A stretch of 64,000 nucleotides of DNA from an uncultured Prevotella sp. (GTDB lineage: Bacteria > Bacteroidota > Bacteroidia > Bacteroidales > Bacteroidaceae), in contig CAJOCR010000009.1 in assembly GCA_905236755.1 (NCBI GenBank), positions 34,780 through 98,779 of the forward strand, given 5' to 3'. The position numbers and the translations under genes are program-made. Positions 26,326 through 35,665 of the stretch are shown piece by piece (within the stretch, counting starts at the first letter, position 1; the number at the start of each line of letters is the position of its first letter). Below the pieces are notes generated by a model, which was not told the DNA's origin, did not search any database, and was given only the letters and a program-made list of their open reading frames with translations.

Positions 26326-27855
26326 TTAGTTACCGTATCCAGGATTCTGAGAAATATTCTTATTAGCATTTCTCTCTGATTGAGGAATAGCAGCTATTGC
26401 TTTAAAATAATCTCTATTAAAAGACTGTGATTCTTTCTTTAGAGTCTTATGCCATCCCTTATCAGTTTCATCTGTATAACGAACTATAGTCTCGTTGTTA
26501 CGCAAAGCATCAAAATAGCGCTGGCCCTCACCAATAAGTTCTTTACGACGCTCTATCAGAATGCGCTCAAGTGTTACAGAAGTTTCATCAACAAGGGCTG
26601 TAGCTGTAGTTGTACGATTGCTAACCAAATCATTAAGATACTTAGCTGCCTTTACCTTATCATTTGTACGGAAAGCACATTCTGCAGCTGTAAGATAAAC
26701 CTCTGACAAACGAATAATTGGAACAACAGGAACAATACGATTATTACCATTCAAACCACGAAGCTTATTCAAATAAACCTTGTTAGCACCATAGATAGGC
26801 TTCTCTTTTTCCTTAGTTGTTGCCTCAAAAATGTCATTTCTAATATCATTAGCATCAGAAGAAAGCATATCTACGAACTTCTTTGTTGCAACCATTTCGG
26901 CATAGCCTCCCTGCTGCTGGAGGTTACCGATACCATTCAAGTCATTATTATCATCATTACTTGTAACGCTGATACGGAAAAGGAATTCTTTCTCATTAGG
27001 TTTAGAAGCATTCCATGCATCTACATACTCGTCACGTGTCCATAAATTGAAACCTGATTCTTCGATGACATCCTCAGCAACTTTTAATGCGTTTGCATAA
27101 TCACCCATATGTAGATATACACGACTCAAAATTGCCTTAGCACCCCACAAATTAACATAACCAGGAGTTGACTTTGTTGCAAGAGCATTTGAGTTAATAG
27201 CCTCTGTAAGGTCCTTAACAACTTGATCATATACCTGTTTTACTGTGCTACGAGCTGGTTTCGCACTTGACTCAAGGACTTCAGTTACCAAAGGCACACC
27301 ATCAGATGCACCTTGATCAGCAGTATAAGGCTTACCATAAATGCGAACTAGATCAAAGTGTGCCAAAGCACGTAAAACCTTTGCTTCGGCATTATATTGA
27401 GCAATGATAGCCTTTGCGTCTTCATTATCCTTGTCTGAGAGTTTTCCACTTTCAGCAGCAGCGATAATACGGTTAGCACGACCTATAAGCATATAAGGTG
27501 ACTGCCAAGCAACAGTTGTTCTACCAAAATCAGAAGCTGTAGCATACTCCATGTTATAAAAGAAACTAGCACGATTTGAGCCACTGATATTATTATACTG
27601 ATAATCATCGCCAGCATGCACATCACCATATACGAAGAATGTCTGACCATAATAATCCGTAAAATTACTTGTACCCTTTAATGCCGCATACATACCAGTA
27701 CGTGCAGGTTCAAGATCAGAACTTGAAGTCAAAGCTGCATCAGCATCAACACCATTTGATGGAGACACATCCAACCACTCGTCACCACAAGAAGCAAGTC
27801 CTGCAACAAGCAGAGTGCAAGTAGCAACTTTATATATTGATTTTAAAATTTTCAT
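26326..27855 (-). CDS. SusD/RagB-family outer-membrane lipoprotein 1
   Basis: A 509-residue surface glycan-binding lipoprotein with lipobox Cys23 (AGLASCGDEW). The N-terminal TPR-rich half has the SusD pattern EAKVLRALAHFDLVRIYG, and the C-terminal RagB half ends with ERRKELIGEGQRYFDALR. It caps the SusC transporter encoded 19 bases upstream and helps select the glycan. No glycoside hydrolase lies in the same operon, so the substrate cannot be inferred. It is the last gene before the terminator at 26261-26289. Confidence 0.93.
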   Translation of the reverse strand: MKILKSIYKVATCTLLVAGLASCGDEWLDVSPSNGVDADAALTSSSDLEPARTGMYAALKGTSNFTDYYGQTFFVYGDVHAGDDYQYNNISGSNRASFFYNMEYATASDFGRTTVAWQSPYMLIGRANRIIAAAESGKLSDKDNEDAKAIIAQYNAEAKVLRALAHFDLVRIYGKPYTADQGASDGVPLVTEVLESSAKPARSTVKQVYDQVVKDLTEAINSNALATKSTPGYVNLWGAKAILSRVYLHMGDYANALKVAEDVIEESGFNLWTRDEYVDAWNASKPNEKEFLFRISVTSNDDNNDLNGIGNLQQQGGYAEMVATKKFVDMLSSDANDIRNDIFEATTKEKEKPIYGANKVYLNKLRGLNGNNRIVPVVPIIRLSEVYLTAAECAFRTNDKVKAAKYLNDLVSNRTTTATALVDETSVTLERILIERRKELIGEGQRYFDALRNNETIVRYTDETDKGWHKTLKKESQSFNRDYFKAIAAIPQSERNANKNISQNPGYGN

Positions 27856-27874
27856 ATTGTATATACTTTATGAA

Positions 27875-30800
27875 TTAAAAACTAAGTTCAACACCAAATG
27901 TAAAGGTTCTCATTGCTGGCATCTCGAATGTACAAAGACCATCTACTGGAGTTTCTGGATCTACATACATATTCTTTGATTTCCATGTAAGGAGGTTGTT
28001 GCCAGAGAAATAAACACGAGCCTTTGAAAGACCAATCTGGTTAGTCCACTCTTTAGGAGCTGTAAAACCAATTGTAAGATTCTTCAAACGAAGATAATCG
28101 TTTGGCATCATCCAACGTGAAGATGTTACACGAGTACCATATGAAGTTTGGAACTTAGGCAATTTTGCATTATCACCCTCCTTTTGCCACATTTCAGAAA
28201 GATTATAGTAAGCAGGAATTGCTCCATAAGAAGTATAAGTACCACCATTATCATGCAACCATGTAGCATAATCATAAGAGTCACCGCCCAACTTATAAGC
28301 AAAGGTGAAATTAACATCAATGAACTTCCACTTAACATAGTTAGACAAACCACCCTCAATAGTTGCATCGTGCTTACCTACAATAGTCTTGTTTGCTTCC
28401 TTTACATCAGTAGTTGTATTACGAGCATTCTCTGTTCCATCATTGATATAATAACACTCTTTACCTGTCTTTGGATCTACACCTGCATATTCGTACATAT
28501 AGTATGAATAATATGGTTCACCAACCTTATGAATCAGTACACCACTGATAATTTCATCCTCGTCACCAGTAAGCTCTGTTACCTTATTCTTGTTTGTACC
28601 AAGGTTAAGGGTTGTTGTCCAAGTAAAGTCTTTTGTCTGAATATTTGTTGATTGGATAGATACTTCAAGACCTGAGTTGCGCATAGAACCAACATTCTGA
28701 GCTACAGTAGCAGCAAGACTTGACGAATCGAAATAACCAGGAACATAAGATACTGGACGATCCATAATCAAATCAGAAGTGGTACGAACATAATAGTCCA
28801 AAGTAACATTGATACGGTCAAAGAATGTAAGGTCAAGACCAAAGTTCCAAGCCTTATTCTGTTCCCATTTCAAATCCTTGTTAGATATACCAACAACGGC
28901 CATACCATTTGAGCCATTATAGTAGCGACCATATTTATAAAGATTCATATAGTTATAGTATCCAGAAGGCTGAGTACCATTGACACCATAAGATATACGA
29001 AGCTTACCATCTGACAAAACGTTCTTAATTGACTCCAAGAACTGTTCACCACCAAAGCGCCATGCACCAGAAACTGACCAGAAAGAGCCCCAACGGTTTT
29101 CTCTTGCCAAACGTGAGCTACCATCACGACGATAACTTACACCAGCATAATACTTATTGTCATAGTTATAGTTAGCGCGACCAAGAATAGATGTCATCTT
29201 TGAATCATACTTTAGAGTCTCAGATGAAGTATTACCAGCATTTGCCAATTCATACAAGTCGCCTGGGTAAGAATCTCCATGAGTATAAAGATAATTCTTA
29301 TGCCATGCCTCTGTTTCAAAACCTAACAAAGCATCAACATTATGCAAACCAAAGCTCTTAACATAGCTCAACTGGGTTTGAGTATTCATTGTGTAGAACT
29401 CATCAATTACACGCTGCATCACACCACCTGAACCTGAGCCATTGTTACTATACTTATCCCAAAGCACATCCTCAGTTGCATTAATGTAGTCATAAGCAAC
29501 CTTTTCACGAAGCTTCAAAGCATCCCAAATATTCCATTCCAAAGCAATGGTATTATAACTACGCTTTGTATTGGTTATATCAAACTGATGCAGGTTCTCA
29601 AAAATAGGGTTAACACCACCATTATATGCGCTTGAAGTTTCTGTAACAATATTACCATCTTCATCATATACAGGATCGCTTGGACCAAGGAACCAATAAG
29701 CATTAGAGATTGCACCTGCATAAGAAGCACCACCATCCATTACAGAATTCTGATGCATTGCAGAGAACATTGTACTAACATCAAGTTTGAAACGACCGAA
29801 AGAATGAGAAAGATTAGCATTACCTGTGAAACGCTCAAGACCTGAGCGATCAACAACACCATCCTGTTTTGCATAAGATAATGAACTATAGAATTTTGTC
29901 TTCTCATTACCGCCAGAAACACTTGCCTGATAATTCTGATGAGTACCAGTCTTGAAAAGAGCTTTCTCCCAATCAGCCCAGCCATTTTCTGGTTTAGCCG
30001 CATACTCATCAATATGTGCATCAGCATAAGCTACTGCAGCTGCTTCATCTGTTGCAGCACCAGCATTACCATCATAAACGTAATTCTTCAAACCCTGATA
30101 AAGCAAAGCTCGACGATCGTCACCACTCAAAGTTGGACGATATTTAATTGCCATATTTGAGAATCCCCAGTCACTACGGAAATCAACACGAGTTTTACCA
30201 ACGCTACCGCTCTTTGTTGTAATCACGATTACACCATTTGCAGCACGAGAACCATACAAAGAAGCAGCTGCAGCATCCTTAATAACAGTTATTGATTCAA
30301 TATCATTACTATTCAAAGAAGATAAAATATTTGTACCAGAGCCATTATAACCACTACCATTTTCTGGATCATTGAATTCACTAACATTACCCGACTGCAT
30401 TGGCGTTCCATCAATAACAATAAGAGGGTCATTACCTGCATTAATTGAACCCATACCACGAACACGAATAAAGTTCATTGCACCAGGCTGACCTGATGAT
30501 GTAGAAATAGAAACACCAGGAATATTTCCTGAAAGTTTATCTTCAATTGACATTGAAGGTACATCACTTAACTTTGCTGTTGACATTGAAGAAGCAGCAC
30601 CTGTAAATGAAGACTTCTTAAAGTTACCATAACCAGTAACAATAACTTCGTCAAGGCTCTGATTGTCTGATTGCAATGCAACTTTCATTGAACTTTTGGC
30701 AGGAAGAACAAGAGTCTTCATACCAATGTAAGAAAATTCAAGTTTTGATTTCTCTGGTACATTCAATGAGAAGTTACCATTGATGTCTGTTACAGCACCA

Positions 30801-30949
30801 GTCTTAGTACCAACGACACGAACTGAAGCGCCTACTACAGGCTCTCCATCATCACTTGAAACTACGGTACCACTGACTTGAGTTTGTGCCAATGCCATTC
30901 CTAAACTAAGGAATAAGCAGGCCAAAAAGGTCATGAGTCTTTTTTCCAT
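27875..30949 (-). CDS. SusC/RagA-family TonB-dependent transporter 1
   Basis: A 1024-residue outer-membrane beta-barrel that imports oligosaccharides with TonB energy. A signal peptide (ending LAQTQ) leads to a carboxypeptidase D-like domain (GEPVVGASVRVVGTKTG), then the motif DEVIVTGYG, a plug domain with the SusC signature (VRGMGSINAGNDPLIVIDG, SLYGSRAANGVIVITTKSG), and the barrel ending in Phe (FGVELSF). It begins a two-gene operon with susD. Its leader of about 130 bases starts from a consensus promoter at 31084-31115, and the leader region is duplicated 500 bases upstream. Confidence 0.95.
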   Translation of the reverse strand: MEKRLMTFLACLFLSLGMALAQTQVSGTVVSSDDGEPVVGASVRVVGTKTGAVTDINGNFSLNVPEKSKLEFSYIGMKTLVLPAKSSMKVALQSDNQSLDEVIVTGYGNFKKSSFTGAASSMSTAKLSDVPSMSIEDKLSGNIPGVSISTSSGQPGAMNFIRVRGMGSINAGNDPLIVIDGTPMQSGNVSEFNDPENGSGYNGSGTNILSSLNSNDIESITVIKDAAAASLYGSRAANGVIVITTKSGSVGKTRVDFRSDWGFSNMAIKYRPTLSGDDRRALLYQGLKNYVYDGNAGAATDEAAAVAYADAHIDEYAAKPENGWADWEKALFKTGTHQNYQASVSGGNEKTKFYSSLSYAKQDGVVDRSGLERFTGNANLSHSFGRFKLDVSTMFSAMHQNSVMDGGASYAGAISNAYWFLGPSDPVYDEDGNIVTETSSAYNGGVNPIFENLHQFDITNTKRSYNTIALEWNIWDALKLREKVAYDYINATEDVLWDKYSNNGSGSGGVMQRVIDEFYTMNTQTQLSYVKSFGLHNVDALLGFETEAWHKNYLYTHGDSYPGDLYELANAGNTSSETLKYDSKMTSILGRANYNYDNKYYAGVSYRRDGSSRLARENRWGSFWSVSGAWRFGGEQFLESIKNVLSDGKLRISYGVNGTQPSGYYNYMNLYKYGRYYNGSNGMAVVGISNKDLKWEQNKAWNFGLDLTFFDRINVTLDYYVRTTSDLIMDRPVSYVPGYFDSSSLAATVAQNVGSMRNSGLEVSIQSTNIQTKDFTWTTTLNLGTNKNKVTELTGDEDEIISGVLIHKVGEPYYSYYMYEYAGVDPKTGKECYYINDGTENARNTTTDVKEANKTIVGKHDATIEGGLSNYVKWKFIDVNFTFAYKLGGDSYDYATWLHDNGGTYTSYGAIPAYYNLSEMWQKEGDNAKLPKFQTSYGTRVTSSRWMMPNDYLRLKNLTIGFTAPKEWTNQIGLSKARVYFSGNNLLTWKSKNMYVDPETPVDGLCTFEMPAMRTFTFGVELSF

Positions 30950-31050
30950 AAAATTCTCTCGTTTAAAACTAAATATAATTGTTCTCTTATCTCTACGTTT
31001 GAAACTAAAAAGCGACCTTTTCTTTGGTTAATTTTCACAATTAATATAGC

Positions 31051-31151
31051 GGTCGAATTAAAGTTTTATAATTTTAACAAGGACAAAAGTAATAAACTAT
31101 CATGAAACTACCAAATAATTCTTGCATTTTATTATAAAAAATACATTTTTT
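31051..31151 (-). repeat. SusC leader/promoter region, copy 1
   Basis: About 100 bases repeated, imperfectly and in the same orientation, at 31545-31646. Identical stretches include 22 bases (31060-31081 against 31554-31575) and 15 bases (31120-31134 against 31614-31628). Both copies carry a promoter at the same place. Confidence 0.8.
31084..31115 (-). promoter_or_regulatory. Promoter of SusCD operon 1
   Basis: TTTG (31115-31112), 20 bases, TACTTTTG (31091-31084): an excellent consensus match, with a leader of about 130 bases before the susC ATG. Confidence 0.8.
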
Positions 31152-31243
31152 ATTGTATTTGTGTCATATATATCGCATATTTTTTCCTTTTTGTAATCAT
31201 ATCAATAATAAAGTAATTGGTTAATATGAGTAAAAAATAAAAA

Positions 31244-31572
31244 AAGAGGCGTGTATCACTACAAGCCTCTTCGATATTAATTTTAGAGAGTATGGAATTA
31301 AATATTCCATTTTTGGATTTCATATTTTGTGGCAAGAAGCGATAGCTATAAAACTATTTTAAACAGCACTGAAACTTGCCATATCTTCGTTTTGCGGAAA
31401 AGATAAATTTAATCTGAGATGTTTTTTGTTCACAGTAAACAAAAATACCGTAGAAAACAACAATATCATCTCTCTTACCTATTTTCCTCTATAAGCTATA
31501 ATCTAAATCGCGGTTAATTATCTCCAAATGCATCATTGCACCGTGGCCAAACTAAAGTTTTATAATTTTAAC
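31244..31572 (-). ncRNA. Candidate gene-less transcript 2 (small RNA or SusCD scar)
   Basis: An orphan promoter (31608-31578) leads to about 300 bases without a normal gene and then a terminator, stem AAGAGGC-TGT/ACA-GCCTCTT (31244-31271), followed by seven T on the minus strand. Its 5' end matches the SusC operon 1 leader. Its 3' end (ATTCCATACTCTCTAAA) matches the region after susD 1. One 36-codon frame at 31469-31359 starts MILLFSTVFLF; chance is a fair explanation for it. Either a PUL-linked small RNA or the scar of a deleted SusCD pair. Confidence 0.45.
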
Positions 31573-31646
31573 AAGTGCAAAGATAATAAAATACCATTTA
31601 ATATCCAAGCAAATCTTGCATTTTATTACAAAGATATTCATTTTAC
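31545..31646 (-). repeat. SusC leader/promoter region, copy 2 (orphan)
   Basis: Second copy of the block at 31051-31151, with -7 element TATCTTTG (31585-31578) and TTG (31608-31606) 20 bases upstream. No susC follows it; the next feature in its direction is the terminator at 31244-31271. Confidence 0.75.
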
Positions 31647-31704
31647 TAATAGTTTTACTCAACAACAAAGGTAAAAATGTATATTTATCACATTATTATA
31701 AAAA

Positions 31705-31924
31705 CGCCATTACCATACTACAACTATATCATTACCATAACACAACTATATCCTAACTATACTATAACCATACACTAACTCCTATTGTTGTCCGTTTGTT
31801 GTTCGTTTGTTGTCCGTTCATTTAACGGACAACAAACGGACAACAAACAGTGATCAATCGAACAAAGAGCCTTGTTACTGTATAGGTAGAGTATAGTTAG
31901 AGTATGGTTAAGATATAGAAATAT
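31705..31924. repeat. 11-bp phased repeat array 2, about 20 units
   Basis: Cutting this stretch every 11 bases from 31705 keeps related words in register to 31924. Left units: TACTACAACTA, TATCATTACCA, TATCCTAACTA. Middle units: CGTTTGTTGTT, CGTTTGTTGTC, CGGACAACAAA (twice). Right units: TATAGGTAGAG, TATAGTTAGAG, TATGGTTAAGA. Read on the minus strand, the left units give TATAGTTAGGA and TATAGTTGTAG, matching the right block, so the array is globally an inverted repeat. It ends just upstream of the esterase promoter (31948-31955). No protein gene was found in 30950-31979. Confidence 0.75.
31794..31848. repeat. Near-perfect 25-bp inverted repeat inside array 2
   Basis: Arms 31794-31818 and 31824-31848 pair at 24 of 25 positions around a 5-base loop (CATTT). 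They contain the words TTGTTGTCCGTT and AACGGACAACAA. It forms the centre of symmetry of the phased array. No T run follows, so a simple terminator is less likely than a cruciform or protein-binding element. Confidence 0.8.
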
Positions 31925-31947
31925 AGTTTTGATTATCAGTTTTTTAT

Positions 31948-31955
31948 TATCTTTG
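31948..31955 (+). promoter_or_regulatory. -7 element of the second GDSL esterase
   Basis: TATCTTTG, 24 bases before the ATG at 31980. The nearest TTTG (31928-31931) is only 16 bases upstream, so the -33 part is weak. The phased array ends at 31924. Confidence 0.55.
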
Positions 31956-31979
31956 CATCTCAGATAAAAAAATAAGCAA

Positions 31980-33200
31980 ATGCTAAGACATTTATTAAAA
32001 CTGATATTGATGCTGATTTCATTATCGGCTTCTTCTCAAGTGAAGGTGTTGCCTGCCGAAGAGCATTGGGTGGGCACATGGGCAACAGCTCCACAGAATG
32101 TAGTCAAGAGCTATATGCCCTACAATAATAATATGACAAACCGCTCTGTACGCCAAGTGGTAAAGGTATCTATTGGTGGTTCAGCGATAAGACTGAAACT
32201 AACAAATGAACTGAGCACAGAACCATTAGAGATACGTTCTGTATATATAGCAACAGCCCTTGACTCATGTGACATTGTGGAGAAAACAGCTAAATACCTG
32301 CAATTCGGAAAGAAATACAAGGTAACAATTCCCGCAGGAAAGGCTGTATGGAGCGATGCTCTGAAATTCAATCTAAAACCTCTGCAACGTGTAGCCATAA
32401 CAATAAACTACACAAAGGCGCCAACTAACCCAACCGTTCATATGGGCAGTCGCACAACAACATATATCTTGCGGGGAGTAACCAACGCCCAATCAAGTTT
32501 CAAGACTGCATTTAGAGAAAACCACTGGTTTAATATTGATGCTATAGAGGTGAACAGTGCTCTTGACAAGGCTATAGCAATAATAGGAAACTCCATTACA
32601 GACGGCAAGGGCTCTACCGATAACGCACAAAACCGTTGGCCAGACATGATGTCTGAAGTGTTGAACAACCCATCTCCTACCCCAACACAACCAGCAGCAA
32701 GTCCGCATGGAGTGTTGAACTTAGGAATAGGCAACAACCGCATAACACTATCTGGTGGCTACGGTAAGACAGCAATAACCCGCTTTCAACGTGACATCAT
32801 GGAACAGCACGGAGTAGAGAAAATTGTGATTTTCGAAGGTATTAACGATATTGGTGCAGCCAAAGGCAACAGCGAACAAGTGGCAGAAAAGATTATTCAA
32901 GCCATCAAACAGATGGTTCAAATAGCACAAGATGCAAAAAAGAAAGTATATATTGGAACAATAACACCGTTCAAGGGAGCAGGTTATTATTCACGCTTTC
33001 ACGAGGCTGCCCGTCTATACGTAAACGACTGGATACGCTCACAAGCAAAGAATGTGAATGGCATTTTGGATTTTGACGAACTTCTTCGTGACCCAAAAGA
33101 TCGCGAGCAGTTACAAAAGAATCTGCAAAGCGACTGGCTGCACCCCAATGCAGCAGGTTACAAGCTTATGGGAGAATATGCAGCCAGAATATTGCGTTAG
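31980..33200 (+). CDS. GDSL/SGNH esterase, paralogue of the xylan-operon esterase
   Basis: A 406-residue exported SGNH hydrolase with a signal peptide (residues 1-20, ending SASSQ). Its architecture is the same as the esterase at 14522-15685: N-terminal beta-sandwich with VGTWATAPQ and RSVRQVVKVS, nucleophile Ser205 in IIGNSITDGKG, Asn in FEGINDIG, and the Asp/His pair in DWLHPNAAGY. It probably removes acetyl groups from a polysaccharide. It is a single-gene unit, not linked to a hydrolase operon; its stop overlaps the 3' end of a decayed gene on the other strand by 4 bases. Confidence 0.86.
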   Translation: MLRHLLKLILMLISLSASSQVKVLPAEEHWVGTWATAPQNVVKSYMPYNNNMTNRSVRQVVKVSIGGSAIRLKLTNELSTEPLEIRSVYIATALDSCDIVEKTAKYLQFGKKYKVTIPAGKAVWSDALKFNLKPLQRVAITINYTKAPTNPTVHMGSRTTTYILRGVTNAQSSFKTAFRENHWFNIDAIEVNSALDKAIAIIGNSITDGKGSTDNAQNRWPDMMSEVLNNPSPTPTQPAASPHGVLNLGIGNNRITLSGGYGKTAITRFQRDIMEQHGVEKIVIFEGINDIGAAKGNSEQVAEKIIQAIKQMVQIAQDAKKKVYIGTITPFKGAGYYSRFHEAARLYVNDWIRSQAKNVNGILDFDELLRDPKDREQLQKNLQSDWLHPNAAGYKLMGEYAARILR

Positions 33201-33535
33201 CGAGTCACCTTTCTCACACTACCGTCAGAGAATCTAACAAGATAAATTCCTGTAGGAAGTTTTTCCCAATCACTTTGCAGTTTCACTCCCTGAAGATTAT
33301 AAACAGCCTCAACAGTGAGGTCAGGTGATACAGACTGCATAGTGATGCTTGTAGTAGCACGAAGAGGATCAGGAACATAATCAAAGGAAATGATATTATT
33401 GGCGCTTACAGAGATATTCTTAACCTGCGAATGCAGCACATAAGAACCGTCATAATTACGATTGTTAAGAGTAAACGAAGGTGTGGTAGTGTCAGAAATG
33501 GTATTCTTGCTTCCTAAAGGATTTGTTTTAAAAAG
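33197..33535 (-). pseudogene. C-terminal fragment of a secreted protein with a sorting-type domain
   Basis: About 112 codons are open from a stop at 33538-33536 to 33197, but there is no plausible start or signal peptide; a GTG at 33439 is internal. The last 60 residues (EAVYNLQGVKLQ, LPTGIYLVRFSDGSVRKVTR) are a type IX secretion or Por-type C-terminal domain. The preceding part (NPLGSKNTISDTTTPSF) resembles the region before that domain in secreted peptidases such as the M6 group; this is a guess by eye. The body of the gene is missing upstream, so it is best read as a remnant. Confidence 0.6.
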
Positions 33536-33638
33536 TTATTTTACATACAAAAATACCGATTGTTTGTAAGTACTAAAAGAATATTTGTGTTATATTGTAA
33601 GTTTTATGCAGTATTTATTAATATGGCATTAAATCAAT

Positions 33639-33677
33639 AATGTGGAACCTTCAGTCACAAACCTAAGGTTCCACATT
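33639..33677 (-). terminator. Hairpin downstream of the C11 peptidase gene
   Basis: Perfect 13-bp arms AATGTGGAACCTT (33639-33651) and AAGGTTCCACATT (33665-33677), about 80 bases beyond the C11 stop. The minus strand continues only weakly T-rich. Confidence 0.65.
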
Positions 33678-33755
33678 CCAAATTACTTACTTTGCTGACT
33701 ATTTGCACCAGCTTCGCCCGACAGCAAACTCTCTGTCAGTAAAGAATTAAATTCT

Positions 33756-35561
33756 CTATTCTGCCAACTGACCTCCGCTACCATTCTGCGGATTGGTGGT
33801 AAGTCTCTTTTCATTTATTTTAAGCCAATTGCCCCATCCTGTCAGCTTATGAAAATCACATTTTTCATAACCTTCGTTGAAGTTGCTAAGTATGTTCTTA
33901 CCTGGATTTGCTGTCTTATAGTCAAAATTATAAAAGTCTTTATCAAGAAGACAAACACTCAAAGTATAATGATTCAGATGCTGGTTACTGTTATTAACAT
34001 CACGATAGTGAACAAATGCCTCTTCAAAGGCATCGTCTATAGCATTTGATATTGACGCCAATTGAAGATCACCTGTTTCCTGGGCAAGCTTATGAGCATA
34101 GTCAGCGATATCAAAGAAAGGATACACATGCGGATACGAATATTTATGATAACGATAAACCTTTCCAGAAGCGCGATCTATGGCTTCTTTCTGGGTAGGA
34201 TAAAGAGCAATAATTCTATCCGACAAATCCTTTACGGCACTAATGATATCATCAAATTTGTCGGTGCGAATCATCTTATAGTCACCATTAGGAAACTCTC
34301 CAGGTTCAGCGTCTTCCATATAACCATTCTGCCATGATGGTGTTGAGCGTTCAAACATCAGTCCACCTGCACTTTCTGCATTACCAGTCTCAACTAAGCC
34401 TCTAACAAACTCTGTAAGCAAAATACCATCGCTGCTAAGCATATGACCAGAGGCTAAGATGTAGTCGGCAAAAGTTCTTGCCTGAGTCAACGATTCTATA
34501 TTGCCCATAAAGCAGTTGTGGAAAAGCAAAGTATTCAATCGTTCTATTCCTGCAGCCTGTAGTGCATCATAAATTTCATACATGTCCATCCATTCATCAT
34601 TAACCCATTCATCAGTCATCACACCACGACTTTGAAGCACCTGATATTTACCTGGCACATCACTCATTGGATCAAAGCCACTACCATGTCCCCATATTGC
34701 AAACACATAATCATCAGCAGGACAAGCAAGACTACTAAACTCTAAAAACATACGAAGTGTGTTAGGGTCGCAAATCTTCAATTTCTTAGCTTCCTCACCC
34801 ATACCAATAGCCTGCATTCCGTCTTCACGAATCTTATTAAGGTCGGTCTTATCTGTAAGTTCAAACCACACGATATCACCAGGCTCAGCATATTTGCCTG
34901 TGAAGCTGTGAACATCTCCGTTCACCTCATCTTTACCATACTTGTACAAGCATACAACACGAACATTATCGTGATCTGTAAGGTACTGTTTTACTCTCTC
35001 CCAAAAGCCAAACTCTATGACATTATCCATTTCTCCACCAGCATTGCCATAAACAAACACTGTGTACTTTGCAGGTTTTGGCACTTCGTACATCTCCTCA
35101 TCTTTACTCCATGTATCAAACTTATTGGCCATAGCGCTGGGTGTTTTCTCAAACTTCAAACTGATAGATTCTCCATCACCTAATCGAAGTTCATCACCAA
35201 CGAGCTGCCATTTTGCCTTCATCTTCTCGCGATCCTTAGGTGTCATAACAAGCAGTCCTGAGGACGAAGCCGTATATGTAAAATCAATCTTTTCACAGCC
35301 CACAGCATCATTACCAACAGTATAATAAATACGAGTGCTACCCGTACCATCAGCTTTGAATTCTGTATTCTGCCAAGCATCACCATAGTTCCATTTTGCA
35401 TAGGTCATACCCGTAACTTTCGAACACCAATTGCCAACAATTCTGCTGTCAACCCCTGGTACAATACCTCCAGAATTATCATCTTCTGAACATGCGACAA
35501 ACATGGTCATCGCCATCGTGCAACAAAGCACCGATACAAACGTCATAAAAAACTTTTTCAT
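33756..35561 (-). CDS. Clostripain-related C11 family cysteine peptidase, lipoprotein
   Basis: A 601-residue surface or periplasmic lipoprotein with lipobox Cys24 (MFVACSEDD). Residues 35-140 look like a lipocalin-type beta-barrel (IVGNWCSK). The C11 caspase-fold domain follows, with catalytic His292 in FAIWGHGSG and Cys350 in LLFHNCFMGNIESL. C11 enzymes cut after Arg or Lys, often needing Ca2+ and self-processing. It lies downstream of SusCD pair 2 on the same strand but is separated by a terminator at 35950-35978 and a 450-base gap, so it may have its own promoter. The peptidase fold call is firm; the substrate is unknown. Confidence 0.88.
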   Translation of the reverse strand: MKKFFMTFVSVLCCTMAMTMFVACSEDDNSGGIVPGVDSRIVGNWCSKVTGMTYAKWNYGDAWQNTEFKADGTGSTRIYYTVGNDAVGCEKIDFTYTASSSGLLVMTPKDREKMKAKWQLVGDELRLGDGESISLKFEKTPSAMANKFDTWSKDEEMYEVPKPAKYTVFVYGNAGGEMDNVIEFGFWERVKQYLTDHDNVRVVCLYKYGKDEVNGDVHSFTGKYAEPGDIVWFELTDKTDLNKIREDGMQAIGMGEEAKKLKICDPNTLRMFLEFSSLACPADDYVFAIWGHGSGFDPMSDVPGKYQVLQSRGVMTDEWVNDEWMDMYEIYDALQAAGIERLNTLLFHNCFMGNIESLTQARTFADYILASGHMLSSDGILLTEFVRGLVETGNAESAGGLMFERSTPSWQNGYMEDAEPGEFPNGDYKMIRTDKFDDIISAVKDLSDRIIALYPTQKEAIDRASGKVYRYHKYSYPHVYPFFDIADYAHKLAQETGDLQLASISNAIDDAFEEAFVHYRDVNNSNQHLNHYTLSVCLLDKDFYNFDYKTANPGKNILSNFNEGYEKCDFHKLTGWGNWLKINEKRLTTNPQNGSGGQLAE

Positions 35562-35632
35562 ACCAATCTGTTTTTAATGATTAATGACTTCTCATAAACG
35601 CTATATAATCTTACACCCAATGACACACGGGC

Positions 35633-35665
35633 ATAAGCATAGCTGATTCTTCAAACTATGCTTAT
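35633..35665 (-). promoter_or_regulatory. Leader hairpin before the C11 peptidase gene
   Basis: 10-bp perfect arms ATAAGCATAG (35633-35642) and CTATGCTTAT (35656-35665), 72-104 bases upstream of the ATG. No T run follows. The gap 35562-36013 contains no gene; besides this hairpin and the susD terminator it is A/T-rich with no clear promoter. Confidence 0.45.

Noticed and set aside
31359..31469. 36-codon frame with a hydrophobic start inside the gene-less unit
   Set aside because: A frame this short is expected by chance in AT-rich DNA; kept only as a note under the candidate RNA.
31705..31924. Phased array as a CRISPR array
   Set aside because: Units are 11 bp with no unique spacers of CRISPR length and no cas genes are in the window.
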